NCBI RefSeq assembly: GCF_026914265.1
Contig: NC_069130.1
Coordinates: forward strand, 11,949,700-12,013,699
DNA length: 64,000 nucleotides
Direction of reading: 5' to 3'
From: Mya arenaria
Lineage: Eukaryota > Mollusca > Bivalvia > Myida > Myidae
Shown here: positions 35,072 to 48,571 of the stretch, piece after piece
Layout: each line of letters opens with the position of its first letter
Numbering within the stretch: position 1 is the stretch's first letter
Notes under the pieces: generated by a model
Told to the model about the DNA's origin: nothing
Seen by the model: the letters and a program-made list of their open reading frames with translations, nothing else
Databases searched by the model: none
Translations under genes and position numbers: made by a program

Positions 35072-38000
35072 AATGTCACTTTGCCTTCTATGAAGACGAC
35101 GACAGAATTACCACGAGATATTAAAATAATAATTGGCATTCAACATAACATGTGTTTTCATGTATATTCTCCTGTTCTGATAATTATCGGGGGGGGGGGG
35201 TCTTTTGGCTTTAATTCGCACCCGCATTCAATTTATGCATTTCTATGATATTGTTATAAGTGAATGTGTAGATTTTTTTTAATTGTTTTCCTTTTATATG
35301 CAACATGTCAGAGTACTTCATGGAATCCATCTTCCAACGAAAATGTTAAATTGGTTAAACATGTTCTGTTTATAATTTGAAATAAATGATTCACATCAGT
35401 CACACATAGTTGTGTTCGTTTTGTCATACTGTATAGACAGAGATAAACTTAAATGTTTCCATACGAAACAAAAAACAATGACTGCAGTAGCAGTCGACCG
35501 AACAGAGAGGAATGCCTTTAAATTTAATGTTCCATATCGAAATACAGAGGCACAACTCTATTTTCATACTTTAAAATAGAGATGCAACTCAAAATTTCAC
35601 TTCCCAATTTGCAATCATTACGGCCAATCAAATTCCGTCTTGAAATTTGGATATACGGACGTTTAAATAACTCTGATTAAGGATCCGCAGGGAGATATCC
35701 TAAGTGACAAAATAGTTACACGGACATTTATATGTCCGTGATGCTACTAAGTTATAAAAAGTAACATATTTTTGATAAACAAGGCAGGCTGGCTCGTGCG
35801 CATCGAGCGAACCTTCATTTAAAATCAAACAAAAGTTTACTTATTATCTACTGACTGACTTAGAATGTAAACTACATTATGACTGGCCGATGATACGCAG
35901 TCAACGCTTAATCTGGAACTAGTGTAACTGTACTTAATTTATTTGAACGTAATACTTGAAAACGTCGGAATATTTGTAAGCTTATTGGAACTATTTTAAC
36001 AACTTTCTAGACTTTTAAGAACTAGATGACAAGAAAGAAATATGCCAAACAAAGACACAAGCAGACAGCGTTGAGACAATAGTATGCCTTTTTACGAAGA
36101 ACATAATATGAGCGCAATAACAGTTTGTCTTCATGAATAGATATGGAGAATCGACAGGCAATGACTTCGTGTTGAGCTGAGACTCAAAACAATGTCATAT
36201 TATTATTAATACGTAGGTATCTTGAAAAATCAAGGTGATACTAATAGCATGGCATTATTCTTGTCATAAATAGTACAAAACATGATGCCATGTCATTCAA
36301 TATCGATGAAACTTAAGAAACATAATTACTAATCCAAATATACTCCCCACAGGTTTGATCTAAGAATGTAAACTATTCTTATAAGATCGTCGAGAACTGT
36401 TAGGTTTGGTGCGAACTAAAATGATAGATGTCGTCCAAATTGTACTTATCTGATAAATTCAAACTGTACTCATACCTGCAATGGAAGCATGTCAGTTTGG
36501 TGCAGACTGTAATAATAATATTTGGTGAATATGGTGAATAATGCGTATGCCAGATAAAGAGTTTGGAATGTTACGAAATGTATTTACATTTTTGCATAAT
36601 CATTGAATACAAAGTATGCAGCAAAAATGTTTAGATGCATTCTTATGATATTTTTCAGCCACAAGCATGGCACACATGCTCTGTTTAAACAGTTTATGAA
36701 AAATATTGACGACACCAAATCAATCCTTTCAGCAGTTAGTATATATTTGAACGAAGGTCATGATTTACTCATTATCGCATATTACAACGTGATGCATTGT
36801 AAGCACCGTTCTAATTTTAACAGCCCTTACATATATCAAAAGAATGAACAACCGATTTGCTTCATAAATACAGATGTTTATTGAAACAGTAGCTTTTGAT
36901 GACTGGTATAGCTTTGCAAGTGAAAATCTGCATCATTGAAAGCGACATTGACGTTTTCAACTGCAAAATGACATGATTATAAATAATGACACAATGTAAA
37001 TTACAGGGACAAGTCCAGTAGTTTAAACTTTAACCAATATCTACTTAAAAGGAACAAGGACCAACTTGAAGGTTAAACGTATATCAGACACCAGACACAA
37101 CGCTACATGGCAACAAATGCTACAAATATAATTAATACATTCAGGGGTATCACCAGAAGTTAAATCAAAGTAAGAACTCACTTAATTGAATAAACAGACA
37201 TCCTCCCACTATTACGTAAAGTCTTAATCAAAACCTTATACAAAAAGGCTTTATTGAAATCAGCTTTAATTCGATTGCAATTAAACAAGAATCTCTTGTT
37301 AACTACTGAATTCACTTCAAATATTACACTCCCTTTAAACAAAAAATTGATTGTTGATGAATTTAGGCGTAATTTCGAAATAAGTTTCACCTATAAGTTA
37401 GTAAAAACAACATTTGAATATAATTTTCGATCTAACTACGAAATAAACCGAAAATAATGAAAAAGATGCAAGTATATTTCAATGGTCGCGGTCACATTCC
37501 GCCGCCCTTCGGTCGTGCAAACCACCTCATTATAAGTCAAATGGAACTGTCAACATCCGGGGCCGAGTGACATGCAGTTCCAAAAGTCATGAAGTATCTC
37601 GCAACGGTCCAGACAACCAGATCAAATACCGCGGGGAATGGTAGTATGGCCAACGAGAATATAAAGGGAGTTAACTGCTCATATCGGTCCTCTAAAGATA
37701 AAGCTTCCCTTGAAGTAGCATTTGTGTTTCTAGATGCGCATATCATTTATATGCTTAAGATGTGTCAAACCTGATCACTCCTAATTTTTGTGAACTTTGA
37801 AATTCAAACAAAAACATACAAGTGAATTCCTTGCAATCAAATCTTTAAATTCCGATTTGTCAATTCCCCGCAATTGTATGTATTTGTAATATGCTTTACA
37901 AAGATATTTATTTATTTTTCAACCACTTTTGCCGAGAAATTGCACAATAATAGTCATGTAGGAAATCAATATTAGTTTCCGACCAATCTCGAGGCTAATG

Positions 38001-39269
38001 TTTTCATTCGAATCTGACATATTTTATTCGGATCCGCGACCATTGAAATATACTTGCATCTTTTTCATTATTTTCGGTTTATTTCGTAGTTAGATCGAAA
38101 ATTATATTCTTTTGATTTTTCAAGATACCTACGTATTAAAATAATATGACATTGTTTTGAGTCTCAGCTCAACGCGAAGTCATTGCCTATCGATTCTCCA
38201 TCACTATTCATAAAGACAAACTGTTATTGCGCTCATATTATGTTCTTCGTAAAAAGGCATACTATTGTCTCAACGCTGTCTGCTTGTGTCTTTGTTTGGC
38301 ATATTTCTTTCTTGTCATCTAATTCTTAAACGTCTAGAAAGTTGTTAAAATAGTTCCAATAAGCTTACAAATATTCCGACGTTTTCAAGTATTAAGTTCA
38401 ATTGAACTGAGTACAGTTACACACTAGTTCCAGATTAAGCGTTGACTGCGTATCATCGGCCAGTCATAATTTAGTTTACATTCTAAGTCAGTCAGTAGAT
38501 ATTAAGTAAACTTTTGTTTGATTTTAAATGAAGATTCGCGCGATGCGCACGAGCCTTGTTTATCAAAAATATGTTACTTTTTATAACTTAGTAGCATCAC
38601 GGACATATAATGTCCGTGTAACTATTTTGTCACTTAGGATATCTCCCTGTGGATCCTTAATCAGAAATATTTAAACGTCCGTATATCCAAATTTTAAGAC
38701 GGAATTTGATTGGCCGTAATGATTGCAAATTGGGAAGTGAAATTTTGAGGTGCATCTCTATTTTAAGGTATGAAAATAGAGTTGTGCCTCTGTATTTCGA
38801 TATGGAACATTAAATTTAAAGGCATTCCCCTCTGTTCGGTCGACTACTACTGCAGTCATTGTTTTTGTTTCGTATGGAAACATTTAAGTTTATCTCTGTC
38901 TATACAGTACGGCAAAACGAACGCAACTATGTGTGACTGATGTGAATCATTTATTTCAAATTATAAACAGAACATGTTTAACCAATTTAACATTTTCGCT
39001 GGAAGATGGATTCCATGAAAGTACTCTGACATGATGCATATTAAAAGCAAAACAATTAAAAAAAAATCTACACATTAACTTATAACAATATCATAGAAAT
39101 GCATAAATTGAATGCGGGTGCGAATTAAAGCCAAAAGACACCCCCCCCCCCCGAGAAATATCAGAACAGGAGAATATACATGAAAACACATGTTATGTTG
39201 AATGCCAATTATTTTTTTAATATCTCGTAGTAATTCTGTCGTCGTCTTCATAGAAGGCAAAGTGACATT
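35072..39269. repeat. Centre of palindrome P2 between convergent genes E and F
   Basis: The left arm (35072 to about 36245) is inverted in the right arm (about 38115-39269), including G- and C-runs at about 35190 and 39141. An inner arm, 37416-37492, has an exact 77-bp inverted partner at 38033-38109. The loop is about 540 bp. The left arm has about 1.17 kb (36246-37415) that the right arm has lost. No gene; the frames at 36603-36884, 37254-37457 and 37589-37774 have no recognised features. Confidence 0.8.
37493..38032. repeat. Palindrome loop with a dispersed repeat
   Basis: The loop start (CAATGGTCGCGGTCACATTC, spanning the arm edge) and a later stretch (GGCCAACGAGAATATAAAGG) recur in diverged form downstream of G at about 52225-52450. 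This DNA is therefore an old part of the lectin unit or an old repeat. No coding content is recognised. Confidence 0.5.
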
Positions 39270-39275
39270 TTTATT
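39270..39275 (-). terminator. Poly(A) signal of lectin F
   Basis: AATAAA on the minus strand, at the conserved distance from the stop. Confidence 0.65.
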
Positions 39276-39357
39276 GGTATATCAGTTTAAGCATTGTTTA
39301 TATCATGATGACTCACTGATACAACACATTGTTTACATATATCATCATCAAGCTGTT

Positions 39358-41139
39358 TTATGCCTGCACACATGAGAACTTCACTTCAATGTATTTGTAC
39401 GTTCCACGGCATGGATCTCCATACACTCCATTATTTGCCGCCAAGTAGCATCGCTGTTGATAGAAACAAAGGTATTAACGATGTAATGTTTGAAAGGTTG
39501 TACAACAAATCTATCACCAGTATATGAAAAAGTCAATCTTATTTTACTCCGCACAAGTTTGTGACTACATTATGTCGTTTATCATATAACAAAACCTTAG
39601 TGCAACGTCATGATGACCCACGTTTTGCGAACTGTATTGTTAATTTTATATCCTTAATAGAATGTGAACAAAATTTAAATCGCTCACATCCATGTTCGAT
39701 TTTGTAAAATTCAGTTTTATCAAATTCTGAATGCGTGGGAATGTGGACGTGTTGAGGTGGTAAATATGGCAGCCCATAACCGGAGTTAGTTATTACCTGA
39801 ATGCGTATTTGAGAATGATCTCAGGTTAATGGCAGCCCGGGGCTAGTTACAAACAGAAGCAAATTTGAGAATATTTCATTTCAGGTAAATGCCTATCCGG
39901 GGTTTTTGACCACCAGACAGCTTACTTGAGAATGAATCGTCATAGTTAACTGGCTGTCCGGAGTTTGCTACTATCACACTGCCCACTTTGGTTACTTTCA
40001 AAGATATGGTTTTAAACAAATATACATGTACCTGTTTATTGTGGCAAGCATTCTTGATTTTGTTGAAGGAGCCAGATGCGCGGCAATTCTGGTCGGAAGT
40101 GACGGCATGGGGACAGATACTTCCATTGTGTGTTCTTCCGTAGTAAGCGTTATAAACTGCTATCTTCTGGCCAGGAGGACACTGGATGTAACCTTTCGAA
40201 CCCTCGCATAAAATCGCATCTCCCGAAACTGATGTAGTAAACAAAAAGTATGAGGTTTTTTATTTATACTAGCTCAAATGTGAAGACAGACGAAAGCTGA
40301 TATAAATCAATCTGAACACGCTTAAAATTAGAAACCAGTATTGGTTAATTTTAAAGGTCATAAAAGGTATCCCTGATGAAAATCGAACACTTAACCGTGT
40401 ACAATGTAAAATGTATAAAGGATCTTACATGATTTGCATACAAATATAAAACTAATGTCAAATCGATTTAAGGAAAGATATAAGCTTAGATTCATAAAAG
40501 TGTATATTAAATGGCAAGGAGCGTACGATAATATTTCCCTCATCATACATTCATCATCATTTCATCGGTTAAACGTTTGTCGCTATATAAGTAGGGCAAA
40601 CCGACGTCAGTGTTAAAACATATAACACTAGTGCATTATAATACATCGCGTATTGTGTGTATTACACTCGAAACATAGATCGTTCTGTCCTGTTCTGTTC
40701 TGTTTTTGTTTTGTCTTGTTATGTTTTGTTCTGTGTTTTTATCAGTCACATATTACTGTATTTTGTATTTTAATCTCGAACACATTATAGTAAACTTGCA
40801 TAATAAAGGCGTCATGCAGATATATTAAGACAAAAGTGGCATCGATTATCAACTCGAGTTTAGCCTTTTTGATTAATAACATACTTGCACTTTGCAAAAA
40901 AATGTAAATACAGCAATTCGTATTCCCATAAAACTGAGGTCAAAGTAAACTAGGCAACACTAAGAATGATTAATAAAGCATTAGATCACGTTAAAATGAA
41001 TGCATAATATATTACTGCGTTTAAGTGTGATCAATATGCAAATTAAATATCAAATAAAATTTATTTATGCGTTAAACATACCTGAGCTCACAGCCAGAAC
41101 TGCACACACGGCAAACAGAAATACAGCAACTGTGTACAT
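39358..41139 (-). CDS. Lectin F: single-domain SUEL-type lectin, three exons
   Basis: Minus-strand exons are 41139-41082, 40228-40032 and 39453-39358 (TAA), 116 residues. The signal peptide equals that of C and E. The domain has eight cysteines, YYGRTHNGSICPH, HAVTSDQNC (shared with E) and AANNGVYGDPC. CHNKQ replaces CHNEQ at the end of exon 2, the only residue change from E that I see. Open frames on the opposite strand (40026-40211, 40434-40616) are shadows. F is convergent with E and divergent from G. Confidence 0.92.
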
Positions 41140-41216
41140 TTTTAAACGTATTTTTTAAATGTTTTTCACTACTTGAAATCGTCTTGTGTTGTTTGGATTA
41201 GTTTAAAGCCTCCTTA

Positions 41217-41224
41217 TATTTATA
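41217..41224 (-). promoter_or_regulatory. TATA box of lectin gene F
   Basis: TATAAATA on the minus strand, 78 bases upstream of the start codon, in the shared promoter block. Confidence 0.75.
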
Positions 41225-43348
41225 GTGACAAACCCGGACACTTCTGCGTTAGTGTTTATTTGTATGCTTTAAACATTTCTAAGAAGGAACTTAATACATG
41301 TGTTATCTTACCGCAAATGTTAAAGAGACTCATTCACGTTGTACAGGCTCTGATATTGTGAAACCATTCCTTTTGTGTGTAATGTGAAATAGTCAATGGT
41401 AATTTGTCATTGGAAGTTTAAATTAAGAAAGACCATTCGTACTTACTAGAAACAGCGTATGTACATTCTTCTTTATCTCCGAAATAATACATGTTTAGCA
41501 GTTTGATAGTCGATATGAAGACAAATGTTTAAAACGTGTGTTCAATTAAGTATTTGTTGCTGATTACTTTTCGAATACATTTATGTAGACACATTTTGTA
41601 AACGTCGCCGCCAGTATTATTATAATTTGTGAGCGAGTTTCTTTAACATCGCTATATGTAAACAACGTATTGCTTGATTTCAAGCGGATCTTTCTGCTCG
41701 CTTTACTTAGTAATATAACACCATGCAAAACATGTCCTAGTTTATTTGACACACTGAATCTGTTTAATTTGTGGTAAGGCTTTTTTTAAATCAGATGTTC
41801 GACGATATTATCTGTTGCAGCAAATAAAACCAAAAACTTCTGAAGTATAAATTCAATGTTTAATACCTTAAAATACTGTCTTAAGTGCAGTTGATTTAAA
41901 CAGAATATTCATTAGAAGTAGGTTAACACCGCGTGTTTGTTATAAAAAGTACATACCGTATAATTGTATCAGGCAAAACTAATTAAGGTGTTTGTTTCCG
42001 AAATTACTTTGTACACAACATATAGGTTAGGTAGTTCGGAGTTTATTTAATTGTGTTATAATTGTTAATTAGTTAGGTTGTCTCAATATCATATTTCACT
42101 TCTAAACACAACGAATTGGTCTTGATAAACGCGAACTATGGCGTCTTATAAATACATATTGAGGCGTCTTTGATAAGCACGAGTCTACCGAAAAGTTATA
42201 GTTCATAGCATAAAACAAACCATGATTGATGGCAATATCTTATTCTGGTCAGGATAGGTCGGGAAACGGTAATGACAACATATGTCAGATGGCAAAAACA
42301 ACTTAAGGATCGAGGTAGGTCGGAAAACGGTCAGAATAAAACATGTAAGATGTCAATAAAAAACCCATACGGGTCGTATTAGGTCGGTAAACGGCTAAAG
42401 CACAAAGTTCATAGGGCAATGACTATAATTAGGGTCTTTTTAAATTGGGAAGCCTGAAACAAACATCAAATGTTGTTTTCCCTAACTCCTAGGTGAAATC
42501 AGTTTCGATATTACGCCTTAATTCATAAACTAGCATTTTTGGTTTAGAGGGATGAAAATACTTAAAGCGAATTCAGTAATAAGAGTTTCTTATTTAATTG
42601 CAATAAAATGAAATCTGAATACGATGAAGCCTAATTTTTAATGTTGCAGTTTTGTATAAAGAAATACGTTAAGGTATGAGGACGCCTGCTCAATTAGGAA
42701 AGTGGGTTCTTTCTTTGATTGCACTTCTCAGGATACCCCATAATGTGTTTATTTTATTGTTAGTATTTGTTGTCATGTGACTGTGTGTGTTGATTGATAT
42801 ATGCTTGGCCTTGATTTTTGCTACTTTCAAGTGAATCTTGGTTCAATTTCTAATTACTGGGCTTGTCCCTGTAGTTTCAATTGTGCAATTATGTGTATTC
42901 ATGTCATTTCGCAGTTTAACTCGTCAATGTCACTGTCGCCTTCTAAGATGCAGATTTCACCTGCAAAGTAAATCAGGCATAACAGCTACTTTATTTAGGT
43001 TTCAATATACAGCTGTAATCATGAAGCAAAGTAATTATATTCACAGTTAAACTAAATTAAGACACTTAACCACACATTCTCCAAATTATTCGTGCAAATG
43101 ATTACGTTTAAAGGTAAATCAGTCGAGATTTAATATACTTTCGTTAAAAATCAGTACACGTTTACTACATTGATGTTTGTAATTTAGAAATTTCATTAAG
43201 TGTCCAAATACTTGCAAATAAAGTTCGTAGATACCGGAATACAAAATTTAATTAAGAAAAATTGTCGACGAAACTAACGTTTGAGATTGTTCACAGCATT
43301 TCAAATATCAATAGCCGTTTAAAAAGGAAAGGTTTAAATAATGCATCA
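41225..43348 (-). promoter_or_regulatory. Upstream flank of lectin F
   Basis: No gene. Nearly identical to the C flank (23062-25188), with the degenerate upstream repeat at 42235-42425. Identity ends at 43348, where the 5.4-kb foreign block begins. Confidence 0.6.
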
Positions 43349-43585
43349 GATTTACAGGATTTGTCTCGTACCACTAGATGTCGGGCCTCATCACCCATAA
43401 GCTCCTTAACAAAGATGTATAGAAAAACATATAATTTTATGATTCATATATACGTATTTTATCAATTCATACAAATGTACATTACATGATTATGTTCTTT
43501 GAAGAAAATTGAAAAACATATTTATCATTCATATGATGAAATTGCATAGTAACTGAAAACCTTTCACAATAAACATTTTCTTGTA

Positions 43586-43766
43586 AAATTTAACAATCAA
43601 TTGAATCGATGTGAACGGATCGGTTCCCCAAAGCTGAATGCCTTTACATTCATATTCGCACGAATTCCTCGTGCTTATCAATCGCCACCTGGCGGTTATT
43701 ACATTATAAACATGGGAAATTAATTTCCTTCTAATTCGTTTTACTCAAACGTAGGAAATTATATTT
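43586..43766. repeat. 181-bp direct repeat, left copy
   Basis: Matches 48572-48752 with one visible substitution (ACATGGGAAA against ACAAGGGAAA). It contains CGATGTGAACGGATCGGTTC and CGCCACCTGGCGGTTATTAC, with a small CCACCTGG/CCAGGTGG-like dyad. It could be a terminal repeat or part of a split direct repeat of the fossil. Confidence 0.8.
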
Positions 43767-45432
43767 CCCTGAATACCATTCTATAACCTCCTATAGAAAA
43801 CAACAAAATCAATACTTTTCAATGGTATTATTTTGGAAGTCACAGTGAGTGAAGCACTTGGGAAACCGATGAAGTTCAAAGAACGGGTATGAGGATATAA
43901 ATAACCAAATATTCTTAATATCATGATCTTTTCCAAATATACTCATAATTGACATGAAAATTTAATCTTCCGTTTACAAACTAAATACCGATTTCAAACA
44001 ATAAAGAAACCTTTACACGTGTCTTTGTTTAATAGATTCACTTAATTAACACCATGTTTTTGACATTCTGTCCTTAACTCCATTGTTGAACACACTTGTT
44101 TCTCCAGCAGGTCTTAATCAATGTTCACTGCTTTTAATATCGTCAATGTCAGGAGCAATTTGTTTGAATAATTTCATCTCATATATCCGTATAATATATC
44201 AATAAACAGCATATCATGTATAGTCAGTATAAATTTCGGATAAAATCATCCTTCATTTCAAATCAATTGAATCCTTTTTCAACAGTTGAAATTGACACAA
44301 GCTGGAATGAGTTCTAGCTATGTTAATTATCGAACTGTCTCTTATGAGCTTACTATATAGATTTATACCAAATACATATCATTCATGAATACTGTACTTA
44401 AACCAATACAGTTGCAAGAGCGAAAGTCGCACAACACTTGAGGCACTTCAACCTAATGAAAATGAATATATTGTAATAGTAAAAACTTTAGCAGGCAAAA
44501 TATTCCTTCTCCCTAAACCGTAAATTGATTCCTACTTTTCCAACTGAATGAATAACTTTCGTTCGAGAATAATACTTTTTGCCATCCACTTCTTTAGCAG
44601 TTCCGGGAGAAGATCCACCTTGCCCGCCAAGCCTTCTGGTAAACCATTTGGTAAAATGCCATCCTTATGCATCTGCAAAAATAGACGTTTACACGAAAAT
44701 GTTTCTGCAAAACCATCATTTATAACTTATTCACAAAAATTAGTTCAGTTAACAATCATGGCTTATGACTGATGCTATAACGATATGTTTCAACATATAA
44801 TAACTGTACTGGTGAAGCCAACGTGTACTACAATTCATTCATTTCTGGCAAAGCCGCCTATGAATGTCTCTCAAGGCGAAGCCGCCTTAGCTCAGCGAAG
44901 CCGCTTTTGTACATTTATGCAAAGGGAGTTTATAAAATCCATATTAGTTTTCATCTACAGAATATTCTCCCTTAAAATCAATCAACAATATTTGATATGA
45001 ATATCCCATTTGGACACAATAATGGCCAAAACATTCTTGACTTCCAATAAAGAACTTCCAAAACTCCCTTTACTCGATCAATTTTTAGTTTGCGTATGAC
45101 TCTAAAAAAGGCATCCGTCCCTGTTTAAGACGGATTCCAAGACCTAGAGAGAAATACTGTCAATTTAGCATTGTGTTCTGATGCAAACCAGTCTACATCT
45201 TATATGCCAAACCTCTGAATAACTATGTCCAAAATTTCAAACGAGATACCCCAATCATAATAATCACTATTCTAGATAAGAAGTCTGCCCTTTCATTTTG
45301 GGATCTCGGTATCCATTCTAACTCAAGCGAGATTGAATTGTTCATACAAACTTTGAAGATACTAATAGCTATATCCTGGAGAATTATTACATTCATATAA
45401 ATCGACAAAACATCAATATTTACATATAAACT

Positions 45433-46350
45433 AGTACTGGTGAAACCACCGTGTACTATAATCATTCATTTCTGACGATCCCGCCATGAATCAGTGGATG
45501 CCGTTTTAAATAACTTCATAACAGCATCTATATATTATCTAGTACTGGTGATTCCACCGTGTACTAAAATGATTCATCTCTGGCGATTCCGCCATGAATC
45601 AGGGTTGCCGTTTTAAATAACTTCATAACAGTATCTTTATATTAACTAGTCCCGGTGATTCCACCGTGTACTAAAATGATTCATCACTGGCGATTCCGCC
45701 ATGAATCAGGGTTGCCGTTTTAAATAACTTCATAACAGTATCTATATATTAACTAGTACTGGTGATTCCACCGTGTACTAAAATGATTCATCTCTGGCTA
45801 TTCCGCCATGAATCAGGGTTGCCGTTTTAAATAACTTCGTAACAGTATCTTTATATTAACTAGTACTGGTGATTCCACCGTGTACTAAAATGATTCATCA
45901 CTGGCGATTCCGCCATGAATCAGCGATGCCGCTTATTATAACTTCATATGTTTCACATCCGGCCATTCTGTCGTTAAATCATCAATGTTGAATCATCAAT
46001 GTTGCTTTTATAACTTTATAACAATATTAAAATACAAACTATTACTGGTAAAACCACCGTGTACTATAACAATTAAGCTCTTTCGATTCCTCCATGAATC
46101 ATAAGTGTTGATTTTACACATTAAAACAATATTTACATTTATATACTATATCTGGTATTACCACCGTGTTCTAAAACGAATCAGCTTTTTGACGATTCCG
46201 TAATGACTCTTCAATATCGTTTGTTAAAAACTTTATAACAATAATTACATATAAACTATTACTGGTGATGCCACCGTGTACTATGACAAAACATCTCTGA
46301 TGATGCTTCCGTGAATCAGCAATGCCGGTTTTTATAAGTTTATAACAATA
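45433..46350. repeat. 107-bp tandem array, about eight units
   Basis: Units begin AGTACTGGTGATTCCACCGT, then CGATTCCGCCATGAATCAG, GTTGCCGTTTTAAATAACTT and an AT-rich end. Starts at 45433, 45541, 45648, 45755 and 45862 give periods of 107-108 bp. Later units (46040, 46150, 46258) are degraded. A single related unit lies at 44810-44870. The array overlaps the edge of the 45.0-45.47 kb retroelement piece. Confidence 0.9.
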
Positions 46351-46726
46351 TTTGCATAATAACAAGTACCTGTATCATGATAATCAGCCACTCCAGACAA
46401 AGTACCCCATTCATCATACATGTGTTCTCCATACTATTAAATATCTTTCAAAACCAAAAACTCTTTTTGTAAACAATGTAATTGTTTTAAGAAAAAATAT
46501 CAAATCTGAACATACTCTTTTTCTTTTTAATCATAAAATTGCATTAAATAATATCTACAATACAAAACAGTATCGAATACAACCAAAATTTTATGCATGA
46601 TTATTTTACATTCAAAATCGACATATATCATGTTATTTTACATGCAAATATAAACCAATTCTGGCAACGTTTTATCTCCAAAGAAACATCAATGACATTC
46701 GAATCGTATCTACATCCAAAAATTGC

Positions 46727-47120
46727 AATACTGCCTCTGCTTTGTTTGTATGACTGAATTATAAAAAATACAGCGCATTGCAATACTGCCTGCGCTCTTT
46801 AAATAGCTCAACTAGAAAAATTGGCGCCTTGCAATACTGCGCGCCCGCGCTCTGTGCATACTATGTTTATCTATCATGCATTTTTGTGCCTTGCAATACT
46901 GCCTGTGCACACTGTTTTCATATGTCTAAATGAATCAAATACAGCGCCTTGCAATACTGCCCGCGCTCTCTTTAAATATCAAATTGAATCAAAACCAGCG
47001 CCTTGTAATACTGCCCGCGCTATGTACATGATTAAAATAAAGTGCTGCGCCTTGCAATACTGCCCGCGCTATTTACATGATTAAAATAGATTTCCGCGCC
47101 TTGCAATACTGCCCGCGGTC
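46727..47120. repeat. TGCAATACTGCC array, eight copies
   Basis: GCGCCTTGCAATACTGCCCG, followed by CGCT and an AT-rich spacer, recurs eight times with spacings of about 48-62 bp. The conserved GC-rich core alternates with freely varying spacers, unlike a simple minisatellite. Confidence 0.85.
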
Positions 47121-47539
47121 AAACAAGGACATTACTGTCATATTTCTTAGACCAAGCAACATTAGATCAAATCGTGCAATACTGTTTTTACTATATACAA
47201 AGACCATATATCAATACGTAACGTAAATCATTGCCTGTTCATTTACACAGAAAAATAGACTTTTAAAGCCAACATGCGGAATTTCAAATCCGTGTTACCA
47301 AACATGCCTTTACCGTTTCTGCAAGGGACATAATACTGTCTCCTAGTAGGCAAATCAAACCAATCGGTTACCTCCCTTACAAATGATCCATTCGGACAAA
47401 TAAACGGCCAAAACAATGCCGATTTCCAGCATGGAACAATCAGAACTCCTGATGCTCTATCAAATGACATTTTCTTGAATACATGTGTAATCATTGTGAT
47501 CGGGGGCACAAATAGACCAACCCAAATTAGCCCATGCAA

Positions 47540-48571
47540 TCTTTCATGACATTTTGCGAGCAGTTTTATTTAAAAACTTACTACTTTTGATAATCCTTGC
47601 GTATAACATAGAAATGCCTTTCCTACCGAATTTGAAATATTGTGAAAATTAATGTATATACACTTTTATATACAGTAAGTACTTGAATATATCGGTAGTA
47701 TCACACCATTTACAAACTGAATATTGAATAATAAGTATATGAATTCCTTTTATATCGAACACATTTTACTGACATACACACGGACAGACTCCATAACGCT
47801 CCATATGCCTCCTCATTGACCTTAAAGCCAATGGCTCTGCCATAATTATCATAATTTGTAATGCTTTGCAGATTTAACAGCATTGCTTAAAATCTTTCTC
47901 TTTCAATTCAGAGCTGATTGAATTTTATTTATAATACTTATCTTTTATGTTGCCTGTATGGCCACAACTATGGGTGACGCTGTCTGGTGATATTATAACA
48001 GAAAACCCCAACAGTCGAGGGAAATACACCGGAAGCGTGGCACGTGAACAGGCGATGACATCAACCCAAAAGAGTTGTCACGAGATGACCAGCTTGACCA
48101 GCTCATGCGTTCACACCCACGTGGTTGAACCGCGAAATCCTGTAGCCCCGACTTCTTTGTTTTGCATCTTTCTCCAACGTGTAGCTCGCAAAACAGAAAT
48201 AAAATGTCACCTAAATATTCTTTAATAATATGTCAACGAAAAACACTCTTTATAAGTAAAACTCGAAGCACTAAATATGAAAATAGCGGAAATATTTTCT
48301 CTAGAACAAATTTATCGATGCTTTTAAAAACAAGGACATTTTCTCACTAGTAACACAGTACATATGAACTGAATAAACTCATCATTTCTGAATTTTTCAC
48401 TTTTCTACTACGTATATTGAATAATTATGAGCATACATGTAATTTGTAATATCATATAAACCCAACAAACATATTTTCAATACGACTTACCCTCTGCACG
48501 AGGATTTAAACCATGCTTTTTACGGCCTATTCAGTAAACACGGACTGCTGCATACTGCCCGGTACGACCTC
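47540..48571. other. No recognised gene
   Basis: Sequence inside the fossil block, between the second coding piece and the right 181-bp repeat. The frames at 47947-48225 and 48162-48350 have no recognised features. Confidence 0.35.

Noticed and set aside
46727-47120. CRISPR-like repeat and spacer pattern
   Set aside because: Animal genomic context, irregular spacing, imperfect cores and no cas genes.
47947-48225. 92-codon frame within the fossil block
   Set aside because: No recognisable domain, no exon context, overlaps another frame; treated as chance.
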